A stretch of 6,019 bases of DNA from Alphaproteobacteria bacterium (GTDB lineage Bacteria; Pseudomonadota; Alphaproteobacteria; Rhodospirillales; Magnetospirillaceae): assembly GCA_015232485.1 (NCBI GenBank), contig JADFZP010000219.1, forward strand, positions 1 through 6,019, written 5' to 3'. The notes beneath the pieces are model-generated. The model worked only from the letters and a program-made list of their open reading frames with translations. It ran no database searches and was not told the origin of the DNA. The position numbers and the translations under genes are program-made. Shown here in pieces: positions 1-6,019 of the stretch (positions are counted from its first letter, which is position 1; each line of letters starts with the position of its first letter).

Positions 1-40
1 ATCCAGCGGTGTCTTGGCCAAACCGGGTGTCGAAACCGAA

Positions 41-68
41 TGGATTCCCGCCTTCGCGGGAATGACGG
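41..68. repeat. Dispersed inverted-repeat (REP-like) hairpin element
   Basis: This is a perfect 8-bp inverted repeat, ATTCCCGC (44-51) and GCGGGAAT (56-63), with a CTTC loop, flanked by TGG on the left and GACGG on the right. The core and flanks match a short intergenic repeat seen in many copies in proteobacterial genomes. Its spurious translations, WIPAFAGMTE and MDSRLRGND, are familiar from misannotated small ORFs, and both occur here on the + strand. It lies about 30 bases past the stop of the minus-strand gene ending at 93, so the transcript could form a 3' hairpin that protects it or slows polymerase. No T-run follows on the minus strand, so it is not a classical intrinsic terminator. 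Recognition rests on memory of the motif; copy number in this genome cannot be seen from one window. Confidence 0.75.
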
Positions 69-92
69 AGATGTTGGACGGCGACCACGGCC

Positions 93-662
93 TTACTTGT
101 CCGAGCGCGCCTCGTTGGCGGCGCGCAGGCGCTGGGCCAGCACGGTGGCGAGGGCCTTGTGGAAGCGCGCCGAGAAGGCGTCGTCGGAGGATAGCCGCGC
201 CCGAAGCAACGGCTTGGGAATGCTGAGCACGGTGGTGTCGCCCGCGGCCGCCACGGTGGCCGAGGCCAAGCCCTCGTCGACCAGGGTGACCTCGCCCACC
301 ACCGCGCCGGGGTCGAGCTTGGCCAAATTGGCCCCGTCGTGCGTCACCTCGAGGGCGCCGTCGAGCACCACCATCACGGCCAGCACCTGCTCGCCATGGC
401 GGATCACCCGCGCGCCGGGGGCCAGCGTGCGGCGCTCGCCGGTGCGGGCCAGCCAAGCCACGTCCTCGGCCGGCAGGGTGGACAGCAGGTTGGGCGCGCC
501 CGGCTCGACGCATTCGGCGCAGGCGGTGGCACAGGCGGCGTCCGCCCCCTTCAGCACGCACATCGCCTCGCAGGCCCGCTTGGGCAGCGGGCATTCCGCC
601 ATCGCCGGCCAAGCCGCCAGCAGCGCCACGAACAATACCACCAACCTCGCCACCGACACCAT
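93..662 (-). CDS. Exported cysteine-rich protein with cyclic-nucleotide-binding-like domain
   Basis: A 189-residue protein. Residues 1-22 look like a Sec signal peptide: a short positive start, a hydrophobic core (LVVLFVALLAAW), and a probable AMA|EC cleavage site. Residues 24-51 hold six cysteines (C24, C31, C35, C44, C48, C51), including two CX3C pairs. Residues about 60-180 read as a cNMP-binding beta-roll of the CRP/Crp-like family: APGARVIRHGE, VVLDGALEVT, LDPGAVVGEVTLVDE, then SATVAA and a C-terminal helix. In the phosphate-binding cassette, the Gly-Glu (G123-E124) is kept, but the arginine normally just before SATV is alanine (A133), so cyclic-nucleotide binding is doubtful. There is no DNA-binding domain. 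The ATG is preceded by GGGAGGG (666-672), which supports the start. It is last in a run of four co-directional genes, 57 bases after the transpeptidase gene. Export is inferred, and the ligand and role are unknown. Confidence 0.88.
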   Translation of the reverse strand: MVSVARLVVLFVALLAAWPAMAECPLPKRACEAMCVLKGADAACATACAECVEPGAPNLLSTLPAEDVAWLARTGERRTLAPGARVIRHGEQVLAVMVVLDGALEVTHDGANLAKLDPGAVVGEVTLVDEGLASATVAAAGDTTVLSIPKPLLRARLSSDDAFSARFHKALATVLAQRLRAANEARSDK

Positions 663-665
663 TGT

Positions 666-672
666 CCCTCCC
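666..672 (-). promoter_or_regulatory. Shine-Dalgarno site of the cNMP-like gene
   Basis: Read on the minus strand this is GGGAGGG, with a GGAGG core ending four bases before the ATG at 660-662. It is a strong ribosome binding site and fixes the start of the exported cNMP-like protein, which in turn supports the signal peptide being genuinely translated. Confidence 0.7.
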
Positions 673-719
673 GAACTGGTTGCGGGCGCACCCTAACATC
701 AATGCCGCGCCGCGCCAAG

Positions 720-1217
720 TCACGGGCGGATCTCGATCGGCGTGCCGATGGGGACCAGCCGCCAGATCTCGTCCATCTCCTGGTTGGTGACGGCGATGCA
801 GCCCTCGGTCCAGTCTGTTTCGCGGTGCGACGGCCCGACCCAGCCCATGTCGCGCGGCCGACCATGGATCATGATGGCCCCGCCGGGTGGCGCGCCCAAG
901 GCGGCGGCGCGGGCGCGGTCGGCGGCGTCGGGATAGGAGATGCGCAACGCAAGGTGGTATTTGCTGGCGGAATTACGGGCCTCGATGACGTAGCGTCCCT
1001 CGGGGGTGCGGCCGTCGCCCTCACGCCGCTTCGGCCCCTGGGGCTGGCGTCCCAGCGCCACGTCGTAGGCGCGAAGCACCGCGCCGCCGGATTGAAGAGT
1101 CATCCGGCGGGCGGCCTTTTCGATCACCACCAGATCGGCGGTCGCCGCCGCTGGACCGGTCGGCGGGAGAAGGGCCAAAGCCAATGCCGCCGCCGTCCGA
1201 ATCCATCCGCCAAGCAT
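720..1217 (-). CDS. L,D-transpeptidase family protein (YkuD fold, ErfK/YbiS type)
   Basis: A 165-residue protein in the family that cross-links peptidoglycan stem peptides through a catalytic cysteine or attaches proteins to the wall, acting in the periplasm. Residues 1 to about 26 form a signal peptide (RTAAALALALLPPTGPAAATA). The YkuD domain follows directly, beginning LVVIEKAARRMTL. Visible family marks are GDGRTPEGRYVI (67-78), IMIHG with the conserved histidine H118, and WTEGCIAVTN with the presumed nucleophile C140. The usual SHGC is TEGC here, a variant I associate with a YkuD subgroup. There is no LysM or peptidoglycan-binding domain, so this is a minimal single-domain enzyme. The ATG follows a G-rich stretch with a GGTGGGGG element, a weak ribosome binding site. 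It lies 45 bases after the oxidoreductase gene and 57 before the cNMP-like gene. The fold assignment is secure. Whether it is a transpeptidase, carboxypeptidase or endopeptidase is not. Confidence 0.92.
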   Translation of the reverse strand: MLGGWIRTAAALALALLPPTGPAAATADLVVIEKAARRMTLQSGGAVLRAYDVALGRQPQGPKRREGDGRTPEGRYVIEARNSASKYHLALRISYPDAADRARAAALGAPPGGAIMIHGRPRDMGWVGPSHRETDWTEGCIAVTNQEMDEIWRLVPIGTPIEIRP

Positions 1218-1262
1218 CCGCCCCCACCCCGATCTCCCGTCGACCGAGGTACGACTTTAGTC

Positions 1263-4200
1263 CTATCTCGTTGAGGGTAGGTTAAGGCAGTGGGCGATCC
1301 ATGACCGGGTCACCTTTTCCTGCACCGCGTTCTGGCGCAGACGCTGGTTCAGTCCGGGGAAGTCGACGTGGTCGAGCGGCTGATCCTGGTTCATGCACGA
1401 GAACACCACGCTCTTCTCGCCGGTCACCGGGTCGATATGGGTCTGGATGCACTGGCCGCAGATTTCCTTCATCATGCATTGCATCGGCGAATTGATGCTG
1501 CCGATCGCCACCCGCGCGCGTGGCAGCAAGGGCGCCAAGACGCCATGGCGGGCCGCCGCCACCGCCGCCATCATGCGATCCGAGCCGATCACCAGGATGC
1601 GGTCGACGGTTTCCAGCGGAATGGTGGCCGGTCCCAGGCGACCCTCGCCATAGGCCCGCATCGCCTCGACGATGTTGCCCACGAAGGCGTGGTCGCCGGG
1701 GCGGCGCGGCGCGAAGGCCTCGCCCTGGTCGACGCCCCACACCACCACGTCGGCCGCCGCCTCGATCTCGTCGATCTTGAAGCGATCGGCCGGGCCGCGA
1801 TAGCCGGCGAAGTACAGCACCCGCGAGCCGGCGGCGCGCAGCGCCTGGCCGATCGAGAACAGCACCGCGTTGCCCAGCCCGCCGCCGGCCAGCAGCACCG
1901 TTTCGCCGGACGGAATCTCGGTCGGCGTGCCGGTCGGCCCCATCAGCACCACCGGCTCGCCCGGCCGCAGATGGGCGCACAGGCTGGACGATCCGCCCAT
2001 TTCCAGCACGATCAGCGAGACCAGCCCGCGGTCGCGGTCGACCCAGGCGCCGGTCAGGGCGATGCCCTCCATGGCCAGCACGGTGCCGGCGGCGCGCGGC
2101 GCGTGGGCCTCGAAGTTCTGAAGACGGTAGAACTGGCCCGGCCGGAAGGCGCGGGCGGCGGCCGGCGCCCTGACCACCACCTCGACGATGTTGGGGGCGA
2201 GGCGTTCCACGCGTTCGACCACGGCGCCGAGATCGGCGTCCAGACGCCCGACCAGATCGGCGAAGCGGATGGCCGGCGGCGGCAATTCGGCCATCGCTTG
2301 GGTCACCACCGGATGGCCTTGCAGGGCGCCGGCCATCGCGCTGACCACATTGCCGGCGTAAGACGGATGCAGGTCGCCGAAGAAGCTGACCGCGCGGCCA
2401 TCGGGGCGACGTCGCATCAGCACGCGCGCCTCGGCCGGCTTGGTGCTGGCCTCCGGCTTGCCCTCGCCCAGCGCGCGGAAGTGGCGGCCGTCGAGCGCGA
2501 TGCCCTCGGTCTCGCGGGCCAAGGTGGTGTTGGGCTGGGTGCCGGCGGCGATCAGCACGGCGCGCGCCGCCAGCATGGTCTCGGTGCCGTCGGCCCTGCG
2601 CACCCGCAGCGCCTCGGCATGGCCGAAGCGATCGGTGACCACTTCGAGCGGCGTCAGGCCCTCGGCGAAGCGGATGCCCTCCTCCAGCGCCTTGGTGATC
2701 TCCTCGTGATTGCGATAGGCCGGGGCCTCGGTCAGGGTGCGGCGATAGGCGATGGTGGCGCCACCCCACGATTCGAGCAGCGCGCCGATCGGCCGGCCCT
2801 CGGCGCGGGCGGCGCGCAGGGCGCGGGCATGGGCCGTGAACTCGGCGGCGATCACCGCCTCCTCTTCGCTCCAGGCCGGTTCCTCGCCCAGCGTTTCCAG
2901 GCGCGACAGGAACTTCTCGACCTGCACCGGGTAATAGGCCAGCGCCTCGGTGCAGGTGTCGATCGCGGTCAGCCCGCCGCCGATCACCACCACCGGCAGG
3001 CGGATTTGCAGATTGGCCACCGAGTCGCGCCGCGCCGCGCCGGTCAGTTGCAGCGCCATCAGGAAATCCGAGGCGGTGCGCACGCCGCGCGACAGCCCGC
3101 CGGGCAGGCCGAGCACGGTCGGCTTGCCCGCCCCCATGCACAAGGCGACATGGTCGAAGCCCATCGCGAAGGCGTCGTCCAGCCCGATCGCGCCGCCGAA
3201 GCGAATCCCGCCATACATGCGGAATTCGGCGCGGCGTTCGAGCAGCAGCCGCAGCACGGTCAGGAAATTCTTGTCCCAGCGCACCGTGATGCCGTATTCG
3301 GCCACCCCGCCGAAGCCGCCGGTGGGGCGTTCGCCCAAGCGTTGGAACAGCACCGACGCGTCGCGGATCGGTCCCGACAGCGCCTCGGCCAAGGGCTCGA
3401 TCTTCAGGCCGTCGATGGCGACCACCCGATGGCCGTCCTGCATCAGGTGATGGGCCAAGGTGTAGCCGGCCGGCCCCAGCCCGACCACCAGCACGCTGCG
3501 GCCGGTCTCGGGCCGGGGCAGCGGGCGGCGCAGGTTCAGGGGATTCCAGCGGGTCAGCAGGGAATAGATCTCGAAGCCCCAGGGCAGCGACAGCACGTCC
3601 TTCAAGACGCGCGTCTCGACCTGCGGCACGTCGACCGGGTCCTTGTGCTGATTGTTGTAGATGCAGGCGGCCACGCAGTCGTTGCAGATGCGGTGGCCGG
3701 TGCCGGCCACCATCGGATTGTCGATCACCGCGCAGGCCAGGGCGGCCAGCGACCAGCCGCGCCCCTTGGCCTCGTGCATCTCGGAAATCTTTTCCTCGAG
3801 CGGGCAGCCGGTCAGCGAGTCGCCCACCGCGCTCAACTGGAAGGCGCCGGTCGCCTTGTCATGCAGGCCCTTCGAGCAGGAGTCCTTGCCCTGATGGTGG
3901 CACAGGATGCAGTAGGTCGCCTGATCCAGCGCGCCTTTCAGCCCCATTCCCGGATCGGTCAGGTCGAAGCCGTCGCGGTCGCGCCGGCCCAAGGCGGGGT
4001 GGACCAGGGCCGCGACGCCGTCGCGCTCGACCAACTCGCCGGGAACCAGATGGAGGGGATCGCGCTTGGCCGGCACCTTGAACAGCACGCCGCCCGCATG
4101 GCGGCGTTGGCCCTCGGGCGTATGGACCGCCCAGGCCGCGTAACGGGCGGCGAGGTCCAGCGCCTCGCCGTGCGCCGCCTCGTCGTCGAGCCAGCCGGCC

Positions 4201-4601
4201 ACCGCGCGGGCGAACGCCTCTTCGTCCCAGGCGCCGCCCAGAAGCGCGGCGAGGCTTTGGCCCAGCGCGTCGCCGTCCAGCGCCGCCGCCTGCTCGGGCT
4301 TGAACGCCTTGACGGCGCGACGCTGCACGAACAGGCGTTTGCAGGCCCACAAGGGGGCCAGGGCGGCGTGACGGGCCGCCAATTCCTGCGCCTCGGCCCG
4401 GATGCCGAACAGCGCGGTCAGGAAATCGTCGAGATGCGGCGCCAGGGCGAGCAGCAGGTCCGACTCGGCCAGCCCGGTGGGGGGCGCTTGGCGCGAAGCG
4501 ATCAGCCGCTCGCGCAATTCCGGCTCCAGATGGTCGAGGAATTGACCATCCAGGCGAACGAGCCCGTCACGGCGATGCACGCTTGCGAAATCCAGCGTCA
4601 T
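1263..4601 (-). CDS. Large FAD/iron-sulfur NAD(P)H oxidoreductase, GltD/NfnB-like half fused to PyrK/NfnA-like half
   Basis: A 1112-residue, probably cytoplasmic enzyme. Order of parts: 1 to about 225, helical, no family recognised; about 226-360, GltD-type double [4Fe-4S] domain with C231, C234, C242, C266 (GCPLEEKI) and C306, C309, C313 (CNDCVAAC); about 368-400, FAD Rossmann motif VVGLGPAG; about 536-690, second dinucleotide fold with VVVIGGGLTAID, AYRRTLTEAP and IAAGTQPNT; about 788-1112, FNR/PyrK-like module with RPGQFYRL (820-827), LLAGGGLGNAV (903-913), LVIGSDRMM, and cysteines C1042, C1048, C1051, C1069 that probably hold a [2Fe-2S] cluster. The layout matches NfnB followed by NfnA in one chain, so electron transfer between pyridine nucleotides and a further acceptor, possibly by flavin bifurcation, is inferred. 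A SudAB-like or glutamate-synthase-like role is also possible. A TTG at 4682 would extend it 27 codons and overlap the upstream gene, but it lacks a ribosome site. The ATG at 4601 has a good one. Confidence 0.93.
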   Translation of the reverse strand: MTLDFASVHRRDGLVRLDGQFLDHLEPELRERLIASRQAPPTGLAESDLLLALAPHLDDFLTALFGIRAEAQELAARHAALAPLWACKRLFVQRRAVKAFKPEQAAALDGDALGQSLAALLGGAWDEEAFARAVAGWLDDEAAHGEALDLAARYAAWAVHTPEGQRRHAGGVLFKVPAKRDPLHLVPGELVERDGVAALVHPALGRRDRDGFDLTDPGMGLKGALDQATYCILCHHQGKDSCSKGLHDKATGAFQLSAVGDSLTGCPLEEKISEMHEAKGRGWSLAALACAVIDNPMVAGTGHRICNDCVAACIYNNQHKDPVDVPQVETRVLKDVLSLPWGFEIYSLLTRWNPLNLRRPLPRPETGRSVLVVGLGPAGYTLAHHLMQDGHRVVAIDGLKIEPLAEALSGPIRDASVLFQRLGERPTGGFGGVAEYGITVRWDKNFLTVLRLLLERRAEFRMYGGIRFGGAIGLDDAFAMGFDHVALCMGAGKPTVLGLPGGLSRGVRTASDFLMALQLTGAARRDSVANLQIRLPVVVIGGGLTAIDTCTEALAYYPVQVEKFLSRLETLGEEPAWSEEEAVIAAEFTAHARALRAARAEGRPIGALLESWGGATIAYRRTLTEAPAYRNHEEITKALEEGIRFAEGLTPLEVVTDRFGHAEALRVRRADGTETMLAARAVLIAAGTQPNTTLARETEGIALDGRHFRALGEGKPEASTKPAEARVLMRRRPDGRAVSFFGDLHPSYAGNVVSAMAGALQGHPVVTQAMAELPPPAIRFADLVGRLDADLGAVVERVERLAPNIVEVVVRAPAAARAFRPGQFYRLQNFEAHAPRAAGTVLAMEGIALTGAWVDRDRGLVSLIVLEMGGSSSLCAHLRPGEPVVLMGPTGTPTEIPSGETVLLAGGGLGNAVLFSIGQALRAAGSRVLYFAGYRGPADRFKIDEIEAAADVVVWGVDQGEAFAPRRPGDHAFVGNIVEAMRAYGEGRLGPATIPLETVDRILVIGSDRMMAAVAAARHGVLAPLLPRARVAIGSINSPMQCMMKEICGQCIQTHIDPVTGEKSVVFSCMNQDQPLDHVDFPGLNQRLRQNAVQEKVTRSWIAHCLNLPSTR
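1395..1478 (-). other. C-terminal [2Fe-2S]-type cysteine cluster of the oxidoreductase
   Basis: This segment encodes residues 1042-1069, with cysteines spaced C-x5-C-x2-C-x17-C. It sits at the end of an FNR-like module, where PyrK and NfnA carry their [2Fe-2S] cluster. The first spacing is five residues rather than the four remembered for PyrK. Assignment as a cluster site is inferred from position and cysteine pattern. Confidence 0.7.
3663..3911 (-). other. GltD/NfnB-type double [4Fe-4S] cysteine region of the oxidoreductase
   Basis: This segment encodes residues 231-313. The first group is C231-x2-C234-x7-C242-x23-C266, ending in the GCPL signature typical of GltD-like N-terminal domains. 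The second is C306-x2-C309-x3-C313 in RICNDCVAACIY, equivalent to the second cysteine group of that domain. The following stretch with VDVPQVETRVLKD aligns with the GltD helix that precedes the FAD Rossmann fold. Two [4Fe-4S] clusters are expected from the family. Confidence 0.8.
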
Positions 4602-4606
4602 TTCGG

Positions 4607-4613
4607 TCCCCCT
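4607..4613 (-). promoter_or_regulatory. Shine-Dalgarno site that sets the oxidoreductase start
   Basis: Read on the minus strand this is AGGGGGA, ending five bases before the ATG at 4599-4601. No comparable element precedes the TTG at 4680-4682, which would also overlap the end of the DUF3422 gene by 14 bases. This site therefore favours the shorter, 1112-residue protein beginning MTLDFASVHR. Confidence 0.7.
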
Positions 4614-4668
4614 GGTCGATCCGACGATCGACGATGCAGGACGAAAGTCGAGATTTACGAAACGGAAA

Positions 4669-5961
4669 TCAATGTTTGCCAACCGCGCGCCGCAGCCGGC
4701 GGGTGCCCGCCCACACCGCGCCCAGGATGATCGGCAGCGAGACCAGCGCGGCGATCTCGGCGTCGACCGGCACTCCGGCGGCCTTCAGGCCCTTGGCGGC
4801 GTAGCCGACCAGCCCGATCAAATAGTAGCTGATCGCCACCACCGACAGCCCTTCGACGGTTTCCTGCAAGCGAAGCTGCAACTCGGCGCGGCGGTTCATC
4901 GAGGCCAGCAGGTCGCGGTTCTTTTCCTCCAGCGCGATGTCGACGCGGGTGCGCAGCAAATCGCCGGTGCGCACCACGCGGGTGGCCAGCGCGGTCTGGC
5001 GCTCGGCCGTCCACTGGGCGGTCGCCATGGCGGGGGCCAAGCGGCGATCCATGAACTCGGCGATGGTCTGGGTGCCGGGGATGCGCTCCTCGCGCAGTTC
5101 CTCGACGCGGCGACGCACGATGTCCCAATAGGCCCGCGCCGCCGAGAAGCGGTAGGCGCTGGCCGCCGTCAGCGCCTCGCTTTCGGCGGCGAGGCGCATC
5201 AACTCCTCCAGCAGGGCGCGGTCGTCGCCGCCGGCCGGAGCGGCCATCCGCTCGACCACGCCGCCCAGCCCGCGCTCGATGCGCGAAATGCCGACCGCCG
5301 CCTGTCCGGCCACCGGGAAGGCCAGCAGCGCCATCATGCGATAGGTCTCGATCTCCAGCAGGCGCTGCACCAGACGCCCGGCCTGGCCCAGCGTCAGCCC
5401 CTGGTCGCGCACCAGCACGCGGCCGAAGCCGTCGCCATGGATGCGGCAATCGGTCCAGGCGCGGGCGGCGCCGCCCATCACTTGGCTGCCGATCACCTGA
5501 TTGCCGTCGAACAGCGAGGACAGCGCGGCGGCCGGCCGCTCGACGGTTTCGATGGCGAGATGCAGGCCGACCAGCAACTCGCCCGGCAGCGCCGCCAGCC
5601 AGTCGGGCGGCGCGAGGTCCAAGGCGGTCGTGGCGAACGGGTCGTCGAAGGGCTCGAAGCGGAACAGGGTATAGGTCGAGAACTCGGTGTGCCGCTCCCA
5701 GCGCAGCCGGAAGGGGCCGGAATCGAGGCTGAAATAATTGGCCCCGGCCGGTGGCGCCGCCACCCCGAACCGGGCGCACAGCGCGTCCAGCGCCAAGCGA
5801 TCGGCGTCGCGCAGGGCCTCGCCGGTGACCAGCGCCAGATGCGAGGCGCGCACCGGCGCGGTCAGCAATTCGTAAGGCCGGGCATGCACTTCGGCGGCCA
5901 GCCGCTCGCGCAGCGGATGGCTGGCGGGAAGGGAAACCGCCGTGATGGCTGGCGATGCCAT
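4669..5961 (-). CDS. DUF3422 family membrane-anchored protein
   Basis: A 430-residue protein of the DUF3422 family, whose function is unknown. Family marks are HPLRERLAAEVHARP near residues 15-29, ERHTEFSTYTLFRFEP (89-104), and the C-terminal NRRAELQLRLQETVEGLSV stretch. Residues about 250-370 are helical and charged and probably form coiled coil. Two hydrophobic segments follow (about 372-389 and 402-419), giving a C-terminal membrane hairpin with a basic tail, RRLRRAVGKH. There is no signal peptide, so the large N-terminal part is probably cytoplasmic. The layout of long helices then two terminal membrane spans superficially recalls CorA-like and DUF155/RMD1 proteins, but I do not claim homology. 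The start is uncertain: an ATG at 5997 adds 12 residues, but neither start has a strong ribosome site. I chose 5961 because it has a GAG element nearby and puts HPLR close to the N terminus, as I recall for this family. The promoter would lie beyond the window. Confidence 0.9.
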   Translation of the reverse strand: MASPAITAVSLPASHPLRERLAAEVHARPYELLTAPVRASHLALVTGEALRDADRLALDALCARFGVAAPPAGANYFSLDSGPFRLRWERHTEFSTYTLFRFEPFDDPFATTALDLAPPDWLAALPGELLVGLHLAIETVERPAAALSSLFDGNQVIGSQVMGGAARAWTDCRIHGDGFGRVLVRDQGLTLGQAGRLVQRLLEIETYRMMALLAFPVAGQAAVGISRIERGLGGVVERMAAPAGGDDRALLEELMRLAAESEALTAASAYRFSAARAYWDIVRRRVEELREERIPGTQTIAEFMDRRLAPAMATAQWTAERQTALATRVVRTGDLLRTRVDIALEEKNRDLLASMNRRAELQLRLQETVEGLSVVAISYYLIGLVGYAAKGLKAAGVPVDAEIAALVSLPIILGAVWAGTRRLRRAVGKH

Positions 5962-6019
5962 GATACTCTGCCCATATGGTGGCGAATCGCCGATCATGAC
6001 CCCGGCGGGGGCGCTTGCC

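Noticed and set aside
44..63. Hairpin as an intrinsic transcription terminator
   Set aside because: The stem is good but no T-run follows on the minus strand, so it is recorded as a repeat element only.
40..696. A + strand open frame starting in the hairpin repeat (MDSRLRGND...)
   Set aside because: The start is the known spurious translation of the dispersed repeat, and the rest is antisense to the cNMP-like gene, which has a signal peptide, a conserved fold and a ribosome site.
663..719. Short imperfect palindrome GGGCGCACCC in the gap before the cNMP-like gene
   Set aside because: The stem is only a few base pairs, expected by chance in DNA this rich in G and C.
339..1274. A + strand open frame of about 311 codons
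   Set aside because: It lies across two well-supported minus-strand genes and their intergenic gap, and its translation is low-complexity R, G, H and A without any recognisable motif.
4622..4636. Two tandem CGACGAT heptamers in the gap upstream of the oxidoreductase
   Set aside because: Two copies of a 7-mer are too few to claim an operator or repeat array.
4602..4682. TTG start at 4682, extending the oxidoreductase by 27 residues
   Set aside because: There is no ribosome binding site, it overlaps the upstream stop, and a better ATG with AGGGGGA lies at 4601.
4654..4682. Possible internal promoter before the oxidoreductase (TTGGCA, 17-base spacer, CGTAAA)
   Set aside because: The -10 element matches only three of six consensus positions, and the region is merely a little less GC-rich than its surroundings.
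1368..4730. A + strand open frame of about 1120 codons opposite the oxidoreductase gene
   Set aside because: It is in exact codon register with the minus-strand gene, so its stops would need TTA, CTA or TCA codons on the sense strand, which are rare at this GC content. Its product is rich in H, Q, R and G with no domain, whereas the minus strand has many clear motifs.

Overview
The window is GC-rich, densely coding DNA from a bacterium, most likely an alphaproteobacterium of the Rhodospirillales type. The grounds are high GC at third codon positions, a DUF3422 protein, and a dispersed hairpin repeat of a kind common in proteobacterial genomes. This placement is by composition and family flavour only; no marker gene is present.

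All four genes lie on the minus strand and are read from right to left. In transcription order they are: (1) a DUF3422 family membrane-anchored protein, about 4669-5961; (2) a very large multidomain flavo-iron-sulfur oxidoreductase, 1263-4601; (3) a small exported L,D-transpeptidase of the YkuD fold, 720-1217; (4) an exported, cysteine-rich protein with a cyclic-nucleotide-binding-like domain, 93-662. The gaps are about 67, 45 and 57 bases. None contains a convincing terminator, so a single operon is plausible but unproven. Downstream of the last gene, at 41-68, is a dispersed inverted-repeat element that can fold into a hairpin. No RNA gene, transposase, CRISPR array or gene-free stretch longer than 300 bases is visible.

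The most notable gene is the 1112-residue oxidoreductase. One chain carries a GltD/NfnB-like half (two [4Fe-4S] sites, FAD and NAD(P)H folds) followed by a PyrK/NfnA-like half (FNR-like FAD/NAD module and a [2Fe-2S]-type cysteine cluster). It also has an unassigned N-terminal region of about 225 residues and a roughly 60-residue insert in the pyridine-nucleotide domain. It resembles the two subunits of an Nfn-type transhydrogenase joined in one chain, though its substrates cannot be read from sequence. Three of the four products are predicted to be in or outside the inner membrane, so the cluster mixes a soluble redox enzyme with envelope functions. How they work together is not evident. The second notable gene is the last one, which places a cNMP-binding-type fold behind a signal peptide and has lost the phosphate-binding arginine.
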